A stretch of 64,000 nucleotides of DNA from Chloranthus sessilifolius (GCA_021018995.1 CM037592.1:79983301-80047300), one strand, 5' to 3'. Shown: positions 35,081 through 46,320, counted from the first letter of the stretch. Made by a program: numbers and translations. The notes: generated by a model not told the origin, from the letters alone.

Positions 35081-37310
35081 TGTAACAACCCTAAAATTCT
35101 GAACAAGAACCTGACTACTTCGATATGCGTGCTCGACACAGAAATCGAGACAAATTTAAAAATTTATAATCAATATTATTATAAATAAGATTAGCCCATA
35201 GTTAGATGAAGTCATGTATGACTTCGTGTGTAAGTCTGAGGCTAGGAAGATGTTGATGCGACATGTTACGCTGTAGCGACCGTGTTCGTGCTCCACAATG
35301 AAGTTTAAATTTAGAGGAGACTGAAATATCAGAGATTTTTCAGGTCATTAGCTTATAAGAGAAGGAAGGGGATCTGGGATGTTCATCTTCCACCTCCTCC
35401 TTCTTGTTTCTGTATCTGATAAACCCTAAGCTAGGAGAAGAAGGTTTAGTTGTTTTTTTTTCAAGAAAATGTGTGTGAGAGAACTTAGGTTAGTGATCAC
35501 TTAATTTGGGAGTGTGCAATCGACGTTGATACGTCGAATCTTCTCGGCAGAGGTGTGTTATCACTACGTGAAGAAGCGGTGCCACTGATTTCCACTTTCG
35601 AGTCAAGGGGGGGTGACAAATCCTAAACCCCAGATCCGAATCCTTTTCGGATCGCGTTTGCCAAAACCCCGAAAGGGCCCAATTAAGGTGAGCTTTTACA
35701 TTTAAGTTGGGCAAAGTTAAAGCCTCATGTGTATGTGTATATGTGTGTGTGAATGGTTGTTAGAAACCATTAATGTTAAAACGGGTTAAAATGGGTTAAA
35801 GGGGTGACCGCCATTAATGACAGAGAACTGTCATTATTGATCGATCAATACTTGATTGATCGATCAATGAGAGGCATTGATCGATCAATTGGTATAAGCG
35901 TTAAGTGGGAACAGTAGGGGCATTGATCGATCAATTAAAGCATTGATCGATCAATGAGATGGATTGATCGATCAATCAAGGCTGTTGATCGATCAATCAC
36001 CTCTGTTTTTGACCTGTTTTGGTTTTATAAATTAAGTGCTACTGAACATCGCGACAGTTAATGTTCTGACATCCCTTACATGTAGTGTACTATATTTATG
36101 GTCTAGGATCAGACCTTGACGCTCTGAAAAGCTTTAGATTTGCTTAGAAAGAGGTCTGATCTAAGGTAGGGGAAATCCAACCTAAAATATTTTTTTGACT
36201 ATGATTTCATGATTTTTTCATATCTTCACCCTGATTTCTATTTTAAAAAGCATGTTTACATATCATAAATCTCTGATTTGTTTCCTGTTTTGATATTCTG
36301 AAACCTGCTCCTGATTTCTACTACCTGATTTGTGAAGTCTATGTGTGTATGTGATTTAATGATTTAACCAGATGATCCCCACCGACTCGGCGGTATATCC
36401 GTGCCTGGCACACTTGTGCATCTGCTTTGTTAATCCCTCAACACAATTGCACTCCATAGATGAGGCATTGTTGCACCCTGAAATTGTTCATGTGAACGAT
36501 GATTGGTTGGGGTTTCCTATCGGTAAATTCCTGATTACTCCGTGTTATATATTCATGGGAGTTTCTTAAGTTAGAAAAATATATATAATTTAAGTCACTG
36601 ATTATACGCTTGCATAGTATCTGTTTCTTGTTAAAAGTTCAATATTTGATTTGATTTTGCCCTGTCTGCACGTTCTGATTTGATTTCCTGCTTTGAGATA
36701 TCATGTCTTGCATATTCAGTACATTTTTAGTTGGGATTCTTTTATTGAGCTAGGATATAGCTCACCCTGCTTTCTATAATATTTATAGGTTTTGAAGTTA
36801 GAGCTCCCAGCATCGAGAGCGATCCTGATTACCAGCCTGATCTAGAGGTTGAGGCCGAGGATGAGGAGACTGATATCCAGGTAGACGAGTTTTATCTATA
36901 GCCGGGTACTTGGGTCCTGTATTTTTGTACTTTTTGATACTCTGGATTATTGTGTGCCTGGTGACCACCGTTTTGTATTTATTATTGTAGTTGTTATATT
37001 TATTGTATTATTATACATTCTTTCGGAACCATTATCGGGAACCATTGTTTTGGGTGATGGATGTCCATCACCAGTGGTTCTTCTTGTTCCTTTTTGGGAA
37101 TGTACATTCTTTTGATACGTATATATATGCATGTATGTTTTATTGCTTCTTTCATTTAAAACCTTATATAATGACTCGACCTACCACTACTGGACAGTGT
37201 CTGTTTGATTTCCGCTATATGAACAAACACTTCGTGATTTTTCCTGGGGATCATCCAGAGTATGATCCTAATGGCACGGATTTCCGGGCCTGAAAATTTG
37301 AGCTGTCACA
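35081..37310 (+). repeat. E1: solo LTR of a Tekay-like gypsy family, inserted in the F LTR
   Basis: Begins TGTAACAACCCTAAAATTC and ends GAGCTGTCACA, 2230 bp, flanked by CCACT at 35076-35080 and 37311-37315, a perfect 5-bp target duplication. There is no internal region, so it is a solo LTR. It has GATCGATC arrays (35836-36000), a block GAGCTAGGATATAGCTCACC near 36749 that is also in the A and C LTRs, and a long inverted-looking GGAACCATTRTC pair near 37030. E2 is a second copy of the same family. Confidence 0.88.
35836..36000. repeat. GATCGATC palindrome array in E1
   Basis: Seven copies of TTGATCGATCAAT or close variants. Consecutive copies are mostly 19-21 bp apart start to start, with one larger gap near 35900. 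Confidence 0.8.
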
Positions 37311-37369
37311 CCACTCGAGCAATCCAACAAGTTAGAGCCAAACTATAACACGTGGCACATGCTCTAACA

Positions 37370-38353
37370 GATAGAGAGGAAAACGTGAGATTTGCTCATT
37401 TTTTATTTATTTCTAGTAGTACATAAAATAATTTTATTTCTAGTAGTAAATTAATAATTAACTTTATCCCTAATTTATGTGCTGCAAATTTTAAATAATG
37501 ATTGCATTTGATCATAATAAAAAACGAAAATAATTGTAACTTCATAACTTCTCTCTCTATAATAGTACAAATATATAGAAGATAAATTTATTTTGAATAT
37601 CATACTTAGTCCTCTAAGTAAATTTTCAATAACTAGTACTTAACTTATATACTTCATACTTATAAAAAACGAATAAAATACTTACATACTTCATAAGCTT
37701 AATACACATGAGCACTTTATTTTTCATTTTTAATAATGTCATACGACATAGACAATTTCAATGTGCCTTACATATCGTAGAGAGTATGACAGAGTAGGGG
37801 CAATGCATGAGAAATAAATCTCACACAAAAACCACTCACATTGAGTGACACATAAGAAAATAAAGCTCACACAAGAGCATTTTAGGTCATACAACAGGAG
37901 TAGATTTATGGCCCAGCCCAACCCAACCCATTAGACCATCACAAACCATGCGTGGGCTTGCGCAGCGGTCCAAGACTTTTTTCCTGAAATTGTAGTTGAA
38001 AAGTCAACCAAACCTGCCCTAAGGCTCAGCCTACTAGTTAGTTGACTAACCTTGAGCCAAGGACTTTTTAGCCTTAGACTTTTTATTAGAAGAAAATTTG
38101 TTTATTTATTTTTGGAATTAGTATACAGTAACATTTCATGAGGATTATTGATTGGTACAATGATAAAAGCCTTGAGTTTTCAAGCATGAAAAAACATTTT
38201 TTATTTACTTTTTATTTTATTTTATATATACAAGCACGGGATTTGAACCCCTAACAGAAAAAGTCAACTTTTGACTTTGACTTTTGTGAGAATTTGTTTT
38301 AAGTGAAAGTTGGAAGCTGGAGTCACGCCCAATAGGGCCCATAAGGCTATAAC
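37370..38353. other. Unassigned AT-rich stretch
   Basis: No coding region is supported. Near 38236-38252 the minus strand reads GGGGTTCAAATCCCGTGC, which resembles a tRNA B box, as found in tRNA genes and SINEs. No A box at the right distance or tRNA fold was recognised, so a degraded SINE is only a possibility. Confidence 0.35.
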
Positions 38354-38513
38354 TAAGGTGTTAAAATTAGTATCGGACTCGGGTATCAGTCCATGGAGGA
38401 TCAATATAACTTGGCCGATACGTCCCTGTATCCGCCAATACCGATACCGAGTTGAGATACCGATGCATATCGGGGCTGTTACGTATCGATATCGGCCGAT
38501 TTTTTATACCATG
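38354..38513. mobile_element. Small MITE, probably hAT-type (160 bp)
   Basis: Imperfect terminal inverted repeats: TAAGGTGTTAAAA on the left and TCATGGTATAAAAAA as the reverse complement of the right end. The inside is rich in TATCGG/CCGATA words that can fold back. Flanks are GCTATAAC (38346-38353) and ACTATAAC (38514-38521), an 8-bp duplication with one mismatch, as expected for hAT elements. The X copy at 47592 begins inside the matching MITE sequence. Confidence 0.55.
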
Positions 38514-39018
38514 ACTATAACAACACTGAGGAAAGATCGTTATAACATATAAGGCAACCGACCAGTTCCCAAGCAAGATTAAGAAACGATCATTCACTTT
38601 AGACATGTGGCACTATTTTCAAAAATTATTCTACCTTTTTTCATATCCAAATAAAAATAAGCGATATAAAGCACTGGGATCAACACAATCAATTGAACGA
38701 AAAATGAAAGACAAAATCACATTTGATTTTGCTGTTCATTTAAAACACTATTTTATAATGTTTTTTTTTTTCATATTTTACCATAATAATTGTGATTATC
38801 TTACGTGGTACCCAATCATATGATTAAATGTCACCTCACAGTAAAATACCATGGTGATAACAACATTGAGTAAAGGGAGTTATAACTTATAAGATAACTG
38901 ACCAGTTCCCAAGCAAGATTAAGAAAGGGCCATTAACTTTAGCCATGTGGCACTATTTTAAAAAATTATTCTATCTTTTTTCATATCCAAATGAAAATAA
39001 GCGATATAAAGCACTGGG
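38503..39018. repeat. Diverged 340-bp tandem duplication within X
   Basis: The block from ATAACAACACTGAG to GCACTGGGAT (about 38516-38672) recurs at about 38856-39018 with about 10-15 percent differences, for example GACCAGTTCCCAAGCAAG at 38560 and 38900. The spacing is 340 bp. The second copy ends exactly where the TGTCACGACC block begins. Confidence 0.8.
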
Positions 39019-39019
39019 A

Positions 39020-40650
39020 TTGTCACGACCTAGAATCTTAACCGATCTCAATGGCCTAGAATTCTGTGCTATAACACCGCACACTTGTTATGACGAGAAG
39101 CGGACATACATATCTTACAAGATTTTACATAAAATTGGGCTCTCAAAAATTATGAACCAATTTTTCTTCTTACATTAAAATTCCTTTCATTAAGCTTACA
39201 ATGAATTTTGAGTTCATTATACAAAATGACTAAAAATAAAGGTACGGTCAACTGTTAGAAAGTCTTTCTAAATATTTAACACATACCTGACATAGTCTAA
39301 CTGGTCATCCACGCTGTCACCCTCATAAACCGCATAATCTATAAGTGCATCAAGTCCAATGGGGCAGTGTAGTCTATATCTTCACCTACAACTGTTAGTT
39401 TTTCGTGGGATGAGTTTACTCAGTCACGTAAACTCAATGGGTTGTACAACTGATCCATCACAATCTACCCAGGTAATTGTGGGTGCAACCTCGTGAGTGA
39501 AAGTGAATCTTTTGCAATTTTCACAATTATACATATGAACAACATAATAAAAGTTTTCATAAATATTTCATAACAATAAAACTGAAAGAACATAATAATT
39601 TTCAGTTCATCTGATGCTTCTAATATTTATCATTTTTCTAATTTATCTTGTCAATTTAACTTATGTGACATATCTTAAATCTTCTTGTAGGTCCATACGC
39701 CCACACAACGTACTTCGTATCATACTTATTTTATGTAAAAAATCTTTGTCAGGCCACTGGTCGAGCCTACCATGCGAGATCCACGTGTAGATAATCACCT
39801 AACCTCCATATCATATCGTATCATAAATCACCATTCAACCCGGTGTGGTTACGTGTATAAAAATTAGTGTCCCCTTAAGTTGAGACATTGTCGTATCATA
39901 TTGTCCTTAAGATCCGTCTTTGCTATAGACGTTGTACCCTTACGATGGCACGTATAGTATGACACCTGTAGAACTTAATTCATATTCAGCTGGCCTTAAC
40001 AATGTATCTTATTATATTCGTACCTTATCATATCCATATCTTATCATATTTTTATTTTCTTATCATTTGCATATAACTTAAGTTATAGTGAGTCATAGTG
40101 TGATAAGTTTCATTAAATTACATTTTCCAAATGATGGGTTACGTAGTAATCAGGATGTACTTTGTGTGACAACTCATACTTCTATTGAGGTGTTGCATCC
40201 GTATATGGATGTCTATATTCTAAGTTTCACGTGACCGTGAAAGGAATCTCACCATGAATAAGGCTTATAAGTCGTGTGTCATATCCTATTCCTTAACTTA
40301 TCTTGCATATGCCCTATCGTTGTTTTCTACGTAATGAGTGTCGTATGATGAAGATGCTTAATGGGATATGTATCTTATACAACCCAAGAACTTATCTCTA
40401 TAATCAAACTATCCGAATAATGATGAACAGAAAGGAACACAATTTATATTAATTAACAGTCAAATAGGAAGTATAGCAATTCTATTTTAAGCATGACTTA
40501 TAAAATTTGAATCATAAATATATTGTACGATGTGAAACAGAAAGTATGCTATAATATGAAAATTGATATGTAGAGAATGTATATACAACATTGAAGTATA
40601 GCAATGGAATAGTGGAAATTGTTATTGGACTTACGTTACTATTTGTTCCA
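39020..40650 (-). repeat. LTR-like block of X, probably a minus-strand gypsy LTR
   Basis: Bounded on the plus strand by TGTCACGACC and ATTTGTTCCA, so both edges fit TG...CA. On the minus strand it would end GGTCGTGACA, a common gypsy LTR end. An internal GATGAGTTTACTCAGTCACGT region corresponds loosely to the GAGCTAGGAT...CTCACC landmark of the other LTRs in inverse sense. No 5-bp flanking duplication was found, so it may be truncated or part of a longer non-autonomous element. Confidence 0.5.
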
Positions 40651-40653
40651 TTA

Positions 40654-41564
40654 TTCCTACCTATAGTAGAAGACTTCTACTTCATTCAGGTTTTGATGAG
40701 AACACTATGGTCAATGATGTGACACATGATGGAATGTGGATATTGCCACATCCCTCAATGATTCAATTGGAAGAAGCTTGGAAAGAAGTTCGTACTATTG
40801 CTGCGCCAAATTCAGACCAACTTGATAGATGGTGTTGGGAACCTTCAAGAGATGGGAAATTTTTTCTTCGGTCTGCTTGGCATGCCATTAGAACCAATGG
40901 AATGGTGGTTGATTGGAAATGTTTCATTTGGAATGCAGGAAATATTCCTAAGTACTCTTTTTGTGCATAGCAAGCAATAAATTTTAAGCTCATGACCATG
41001 AACAATCTTTGCAAAAGGGGTATTTGTATCCCTTCTAGGTGTGTATTATGTTGGGCAGATTCGGAGACCACGGAGCATTTATTTTTTGGTTGTCGTTATT
41101 CTCAATGGATTTGGAGATCCATCAAATCCAGGTTGGGAATCAGAACTATCAACAAACTTTCGTTGCTTGAAGAGTTGAAGGGATGTATGGATAGGTCAAA
41201 GAGAAAAAAAAGAAAGGATCATCTGATTCGTAATGCCTTCTGCACTACCATCTCCTTTATTTGGAGAGAGCGGAATGACCGTATCTTCAATGATGTGATT
41301 ACTCAAAAGAAGACGATTATTCATAATATCATTAGAGAAGTCTCCTTTCGAGTGAATTCTCTAAAATTTTCCGATGATGATGAGGGTATTGGGGCGGTTT
41401 GGAATTTGTAATATGGTAACTGTAAGGATTAATAGGGGTGATAGCATTGCCGAAGCTCTTGTTGATTTTTACTGATTGAGTTGGATTCTTTGTAATATGA
41501 TATTTCCTTTTAAATAAAATGGGTGAGGACCCTACCATCTCAAGCTTACCTATAAAAAAAAAAA
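40654..41564 (+). mobile_element. 5'-truncated L1-type LINE with poly(A) tail
   Basis: Keeps only the 3' end of ORF2, a short 3' untranslated region and an A run at 41554-41564. The 5' truncation point coincides with the right edge of X at 40653. No convincing target duplication was found: an 8-bp match GAAATTGT (40617 and 41565) lies inside X on one side and is probably chance. Confidence 0.85.
40680..41411 (+). pseudogene. LINE ORF2 C-terminus: zf-RVT domain
   Basis: One reading frame runs through 40680-41411, broken by a TAG at 40968-40970. The first part has MWILPHPSMIQLEEAW, DRWCWEPSRDGKFFLRSAWH and WKCFIWNAGNIPKYSFCA, the W-x-W...G-x-F-x-x-x-S-A-W pattern of plant non-LTR proteins. The second has CIPSRCVLCWADSETTEHLF and FGCRYSQWIW, a zinc-binding C-x-x-C-x(8)-H-x(4)-C motif. 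This zf-RVT domain follows reverse transcriptase in plant L1-type LINEs. Reverse transcriptase and endonuclease are absent, so the copy cannot act on its own. The frame ends at 41411 with WNL. Confidence 0.85.
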
Positions 41565-41747
41565 GAAATTGTGCCTAGGATAATAGTATTGATATTTCTC
41601 AGCTTGCTCCATGTAATATTATGTAAACCAAGTACTCCCACCTTCCCTTTTTACATTAAACTGACAATAAAACTGATGGATTTTGTTTAGCATTATTAAA
41701 GTGCATAGGCTGAATGCTCACAAGCCATTAGACTTGTATATTTATAA

Positions 41748-41783
<36 letters not shown>

Positions 41784-42777
41784 ACGCCAACTGCTGAACC
41801 TTCATCAGGTGGTCGGCGTAGATAATAATAATAATTAAAAAAAAAAAAACTTATGCTGATGGCTACTTCGCTGCTGGTTTCTCAACCTATGCCGATGGTC
41901 GGATATCACGTACGTCGATGGTCACCATGATAAGATCCTTTTTTTTGTAGCGAATGAACTAGAAACTATCTTTAGTGTCTGACTCAAAACATTCAAATGC
42001 CATATAAAATTAATAATACATTAAATTTATATGATAATCGTTAATTTTGGATGACATTTGACTGCTTTAAATCAAATAAGCCATTAATTCATATAGCGTT
42101 TGACTAATTTAAATCAAATGATGGAAATTATTTTTCATCTCAATATTTCCCACTGAAGATACATAACGCTCTCATTAGACAGCACGCATGATGACCCCAT
42201 GTGGCACGCATCACAAAAGTAACCCGAGTACAAAGTTGCTTGGCGCTTGTATGCCTAATGCTAACTTTTTTGGCATAATGCTCCAAAAAGAAATTACCTG
42301 CTTTCCAATACGTGTAGAAGATGAGAGAGAGAGTTTCAAGGGGAGAGAAGGAGCTTTCAAACTTGGTCTAGGAAGTTTTCTGAGCGCTTGAAATTTGAAA
42401 CAGGAGAGTTCCCCAAGGAAAATAAATTCGAAAAATATAAATCACATGATCATATTTTTTGCACCCTATTTCCTTCCCAAAGAGTAGAAAATGATGGAAA
42501 ACGGAATCTAGTCCCACCTTTCCTAAATTTTTAGCTCACCAGAATCTAAAGTCCAGAATTCAGACACCATGCCATCAACATTTGGAAGATACTGAGCTAC
42601 ACTTGGTCTTACTCATGCCAGACCTTGGACCAATGATCAAGATCTCGTAAATTTAACTTGACCGACAATAAATTTAGAAATTGACTGAGTGGTTCCTAAG
42701 CCACTTATAACACTTAAAGTTACCTTCTTACAGCAATATATCACACATTAGAGCTTGGATTTTGCAGATTTCACATC
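41565..42777. other. Unassigned stretch with a TA microsatellite and a CACTA-like patch
   Basis: No supported gene. An (AT)n run lies at 41751-41781. At 41782-41821, CTACGCC and GGCGTAG form the arms of a hairpin. Further variants of CTATGCCGATGGTCGG follow to about 41915, and TTTTTTTTGTAGCG is at 41939-41952. This combination looks like the subterminal repeats and end of a degraded CACTA-type element. The remaining 0.8 kb shows nothing recognisable. Confidence 0.35.
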
Positions 42778-42782
42778 GGATC

Positions 42783-45144
42783 TATAATGACCCTAAAATT
42801 CTAAACGGAACTTGTCTGCTTTGATATTCGTGCCTGGCACGAAAATTGAGACAAACGGCGATAAACGGCGACACGCGGAGCCTCACATCTGCTCTTTGGA
42901 TCGTAGACGGCGATAAACAGCGATAAATTCTTGATTTCAAATTTGAAACCCTCTTCGGATCTCATTTGCCAAAGACCTGAGAAGCAACCTTCGAAAGAGG
43001 TGAGTTATTATGGGTTTTATGTGAGTTTGAATGTCAAGAATCTGTATTTATGGGTGTATAAATGATTCAACGACCCCATTAATGACAACTTGACTGTCAT
43101 ATCCGATCGATCAATCTAATTAATTGATCGATCAATCTGTAGTCTGATCGATCAAATTTGAGTTTTGATCGATCGATATAATTTTGAAACAGAAGTGTAC
43201 TGTTTCTGAGAAGTTCAGGCCCGCTATGCTCGATCGATCAAATTAGTATTTTGATCGATCGAATTTAGCACTGATCGATCAGAGAATGAAGTGACCGATC
43301 AAGTGTGAACTGATCGATCAATTGATAATTGATCGATCGAACAGTAAGATTGATCGATCAAATAGGGGATTTGAACGATCAAATTTTATAAGTAAACTAT
43401 AAAACAGGAGGCCTGTTTTTATGAAATTCTGACTTTGGAAATTCGATCGATCAAACATAGCGATTGATCGATCAAACTAAGGATTCGATCGATCAATTAT
43501 GGGATTGATCGATCAAAATCTTCCTCTATTCTGTAATGTGAAGGGTTGGTTTTCGATCGATCAAACATGGGAATTGATCAATTAAACCATGAATTCGATC
43601 GATCAAACATGGAGTTGATTAACCAAATTTTTATTGTTCTGTCTATATAAATGTATGACATCCGATCGATCAAACATGGAGTTGATTAACCAAATTTTTA
43701 CTGTTCTGTCTATATAAATGTATGACATCTGATCGATCAAATGATGAATTGATCAATCAGATGTAAATCCAATCGATCAAACATGGAGATTGATCGATCG
43801 AATTCCCTGTTTTTGCCTGTTTTGGTTTTCTGGGAAAAACACTATTGGGCAGTGTGCCAAATTGTATCCTGACACTTCTGACACTTAGTATACTATACGT
43901 ATGATCTAGGTGAAGATCATGACATCTTAGAAAGCTTTGAATTTGCTTAGAAAGATTTGATCTGAGGTAGGGGAAATTCAACTTAACTGGTATCTGATTT
44001 TGACTGCATATTTTCTGAGTATTTGTATCTGATTTCCGTCATTTAAAAGCATGCCTTGCATATAACGAAAGTTCTGTTATCTGATTCTATCATCTATTTC
44101 TGCTATCTGATTCTGCTATCCAATTATGTCATTTGATTTTGTAATCTGATTCTGAGGTTTTCATGTGTATTGATTTAAAGTTCATGTGACAAATCCTCGA
44201 CGTAAGGTGATACCCACAACCACCAAAGGATATCTCAGATATCCGATCGAAAATCCAGCAAGGCACAAGTTGCTCTCCTTAGTAGAGGCTTGATGCAAAC
44301 ACCCTAAATTGTTCATTGAACAACAATGGTCGGGGTTACCCATCGGCACACATCTGGCTACCACGGGAGTTACTTAAGTATATTATTTAAGTCATTAAAT
44401 ACTGTATGCATAGCATCTGAAAGCTCTGAAACTTCTGCCTGAATGTTTGACACTCTACATCTATTCTGTTCTTTAAAATTTAGCATCTGCCATCTGATTA
44501 TTTCTGTTTGCATTCTCTGTTCCTGATCATCTATTCTAAGTTATGTTCTGCAAATCATGTTTTACGTTTTAGATATAAATTTAACTAAATTTCTTCTATT
44601 GAGCTTAGATGATTAGCTCACCCTGTTTTAAATATAATAGGTCTTGAGGCTAGAGTTTCCGACACTAAGAGCGATCCAGACTATCAGCCAGAGCCGGAGG
44701 CTAAGGCAGAGGAGGGCGATACTGACACCCCTGCTGACAAGTTCTATTAGCAGCTTGGGTATTAATTTATTTTGAGACATGTACTTGTATTTTGGATTAT
44801 CTGTGCGCCTGGTCGCCACCTTCTGTATTATTTACTATAGATATTTTACTTGTATTCGTATACATTCTATAGGAACCATTGTTTTGAGTGATGGATGTCC
44901 ATCACCAGTGATTCTTCTTGGTTCCTTTCTGAGGATGTATATTCTTTTAATTTTACATATATGCATTGTTTTATTCTCTTTCCTTTCTTTTAGAGCCTTA
45001 TATGATGATTCGATCTGCCTTTCTTAATAGTGTTTGCTCTGATTTCTGTTAGATGAGCAAACATTCTTTGTCTTATTCTGGAGATCATCCAGAGTATGAT
45101 CTTGATGGCACGAGTTTCTGGGTGCGAAAATCAGGGTTGTCACA
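42783..45144 (+). repeat. E2: solo LTR, same family as E1
   Basis: Begins TATAATGACCCTAAAATTCT and ends CAGGGTTGTCACA, 2362 bp, flanked by GGATC at 42778-42782 and 45145-45149, a perfect 5-bp target duplication. It shares with E1 the start, the GATCATCCAGAGTATGATC block near the end and the GTGATGGATGTCCATCACCAG palindrome-like block (near 44890 and 37055). It carries a much larger GATCGATC array. No internal region. Confidence 0.88.
43103..43802. repeat. GATCGATC palindrome array in E2 (0.7 kb)
   Basis: More than twenty exact or near copies of CGATCGATCAA or TTGATCGATCAA with A/T-rich spacers, mostly 20-22 bp apart where best kept (43440-43520). A 70-bp segment (ATCGATCAAACATGGAGTTG onward) is directly duplicated near 43600-43740. 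Confidence 0.82.
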
Positions 45145-45260
45145 GGATCTTACTAATTTCCTTAGTTATGCTGCACAATAGCATATCTTTAAATTTTTTT
45201 ATTTTATGGCTTAATAAATATTTCACACTAATTATGATTCTATTTTATAATCCTTGAAAG

Positions 45261-45524
45261 CATAGTGACAAATTTTGCTTTGGGTAATTTTTCGATGTGG
45301 GTCCTTTCGGTACATTTCGGATTAATTTCGATACCTTTCGGAAAAAATTCGGGAAAGTTTCGGGGATTAAAAATATATAAAAATTATATTTAATATTTTT
45401 TTTTAAAAATACTATAATATATACTAAATTACTAAGATATTAAAAAAATGAAATTTACCGAAATTTTGCCGAAAAATACCGAAATTTTCATTTGACCCCA
45501 TTTTTGGCAAAATATGTCACTATG
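45261..45524. mobile_element. hAT-type MITE (264 bp)
   Basis: Terminal inverted repeats: CATAGTGACAAATTTTGC on the left, and CATAGTGACATATTTTGC as the reverse complement of the right end, 17 of 18 matching. Flanked by a perfect 8-bp duplication CTTGAAAG (45253-45260 and 45525-45532). The inside is self-complementary in part, with TTTCGG words on the left half and CCGAAA words on the right. It has no coding capacity. Length, terminal repeats and 8-bp duplication fit a non-autonomous hAT element. Confidence 0.9.
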
Positions 45525-45532
45525 CTTGAAAG

Positions 45533-46320
45533 GAGATTAATTTTTCTTTATAGCATAAATTTTAGGACTTCTTTTTTTTTGTTCTTTAATTTAATTTTAT
45601 ATTTTTAATTTTGGAGAAAGTCTTTTTGTTTTAACCTTTCAATTAGGAATTTTTCCTAATTAGGAAAAAGCCCTACATTTCATGAAATCATGTTGATTAG
45701 GGAAAAATCCCTAATTAGTGTAATGTTACATTAGGGTAAATAGAGCATTTCTCCCATATTAGTGGGGTTGTGCCAAAAATATATATCAATCAAATTTGCC
45801 AATACAATTTTTAAGAATTTTTAATATTTTTGCAGATTTTTTTTATTAAAATTTTTAAATTTGGATCCAAAAAATAGCTGAAATTTTGATCAAAATCCAA
45901 GTTGATCTCGGCTTCGATCATTAACTTCCAATCGAATCATTGAGGGCCATATTTTGGGGATATGTGACACATAGAATAAAAAATCGACTGTCTGATAGGT
46001 TCATCATGATCTTAAGATCTATTATGTTGAAGTCCAGGGTGAAATATGACCTCCATCATCTGATTAGAAGAAATCAATGGTTTACAAGGGGTATGGGACG
46101 TGGGCGCACACAGAAGTAGCCTTCGTTTTTTTTCGCAACATGGGCTAAAAATAGTTTCAGTAGATTTTTAGCTGAAAATATTTTATGAGTTATTTTGTCC
46201 TATTTCCCATATAAGTGGGACCCAGTGAGTTCCCCAAACAGCTAGATATTCGCTTTATGTAAAAACATCCAAATTTTCATTGGTTTTTTTAAGAAATTGA
46301 GTTGTCAGACAAGCCCTTTG
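45533..46320. other. Unassigned AT-rich stretch
   Basis: No coding region or repeat family recognised. It contains small inverted repeats around TTAGGGAAAAATCCCTAAT (45697-45715) and A/T runs. Confidence 0.4.

Larger units (their letters stand above)
34038..37369 (-). mobile_element. F: Ty1/copia fragment (LTR, primer site, start of gag)
   Basis: Read on the minus strand: an LTR starting TGTTAGAGCATGTGCC at 37369 and ending at 34552, a tRNA-Met-type primer site (34535-34546), and the N-terminal part of gag, which stops at the outer edge of the B LTR. The LTR is split by the solo LTR E1; without it the copia LTR is about 580 bp. Pol is absent. The fragment is degraded. Confidence 0.8.
38446..40653. 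repeat. Repeat unit X, copy 1 (2.2 kb)
   Basis: Matches 47592-48944 plus 61882-62743 at roughly 98 percent by hand count, with one 2-bp length change in a T run and no gap in the right part. It contains a 340-bp tandem duplication (38503-39018), then an LTR-like block (39020-40650). The right boundary is sharp at 40653, and a LINE fragment follows directly. Copy 1 retains the uninterrupted site (39792-39796, TAATC) into which C inserted in copy 2. Confidence 0.9.

Noticed and set aside
38310-38552. 80-aa plus-strand frame across the small MITE
   Set aside because: Runs through the terminal repeats and fold-back interior of the MITE; no domain.
39015-40660. Target duplication around the LTR-like block of X
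   Set aside because: The left flank GGGAT and right flanks TTATT or TTAAC do not match in either copy.
40617-41572. GAAATTGT on both sides of the LINE as a target duplication
   Set aside because: The left copy lies within X and is present in X copy 2, which has no LINE; 35 bases of X separate it from the LINE start.
41751-41781. (AT)n runs here and at 47296-47342 as origins or regulatory elements
   Set aside because: Plain microsatellites with no further signal.
43103-43802. CRISPR-like look of the evenly spaced GATCGATC array
   Set aside because: The repeated unit is about 10 bp, the spacers are about 10 bp, low-complexity and related, and the host is a plant. It is a palindrome array in an LTR.
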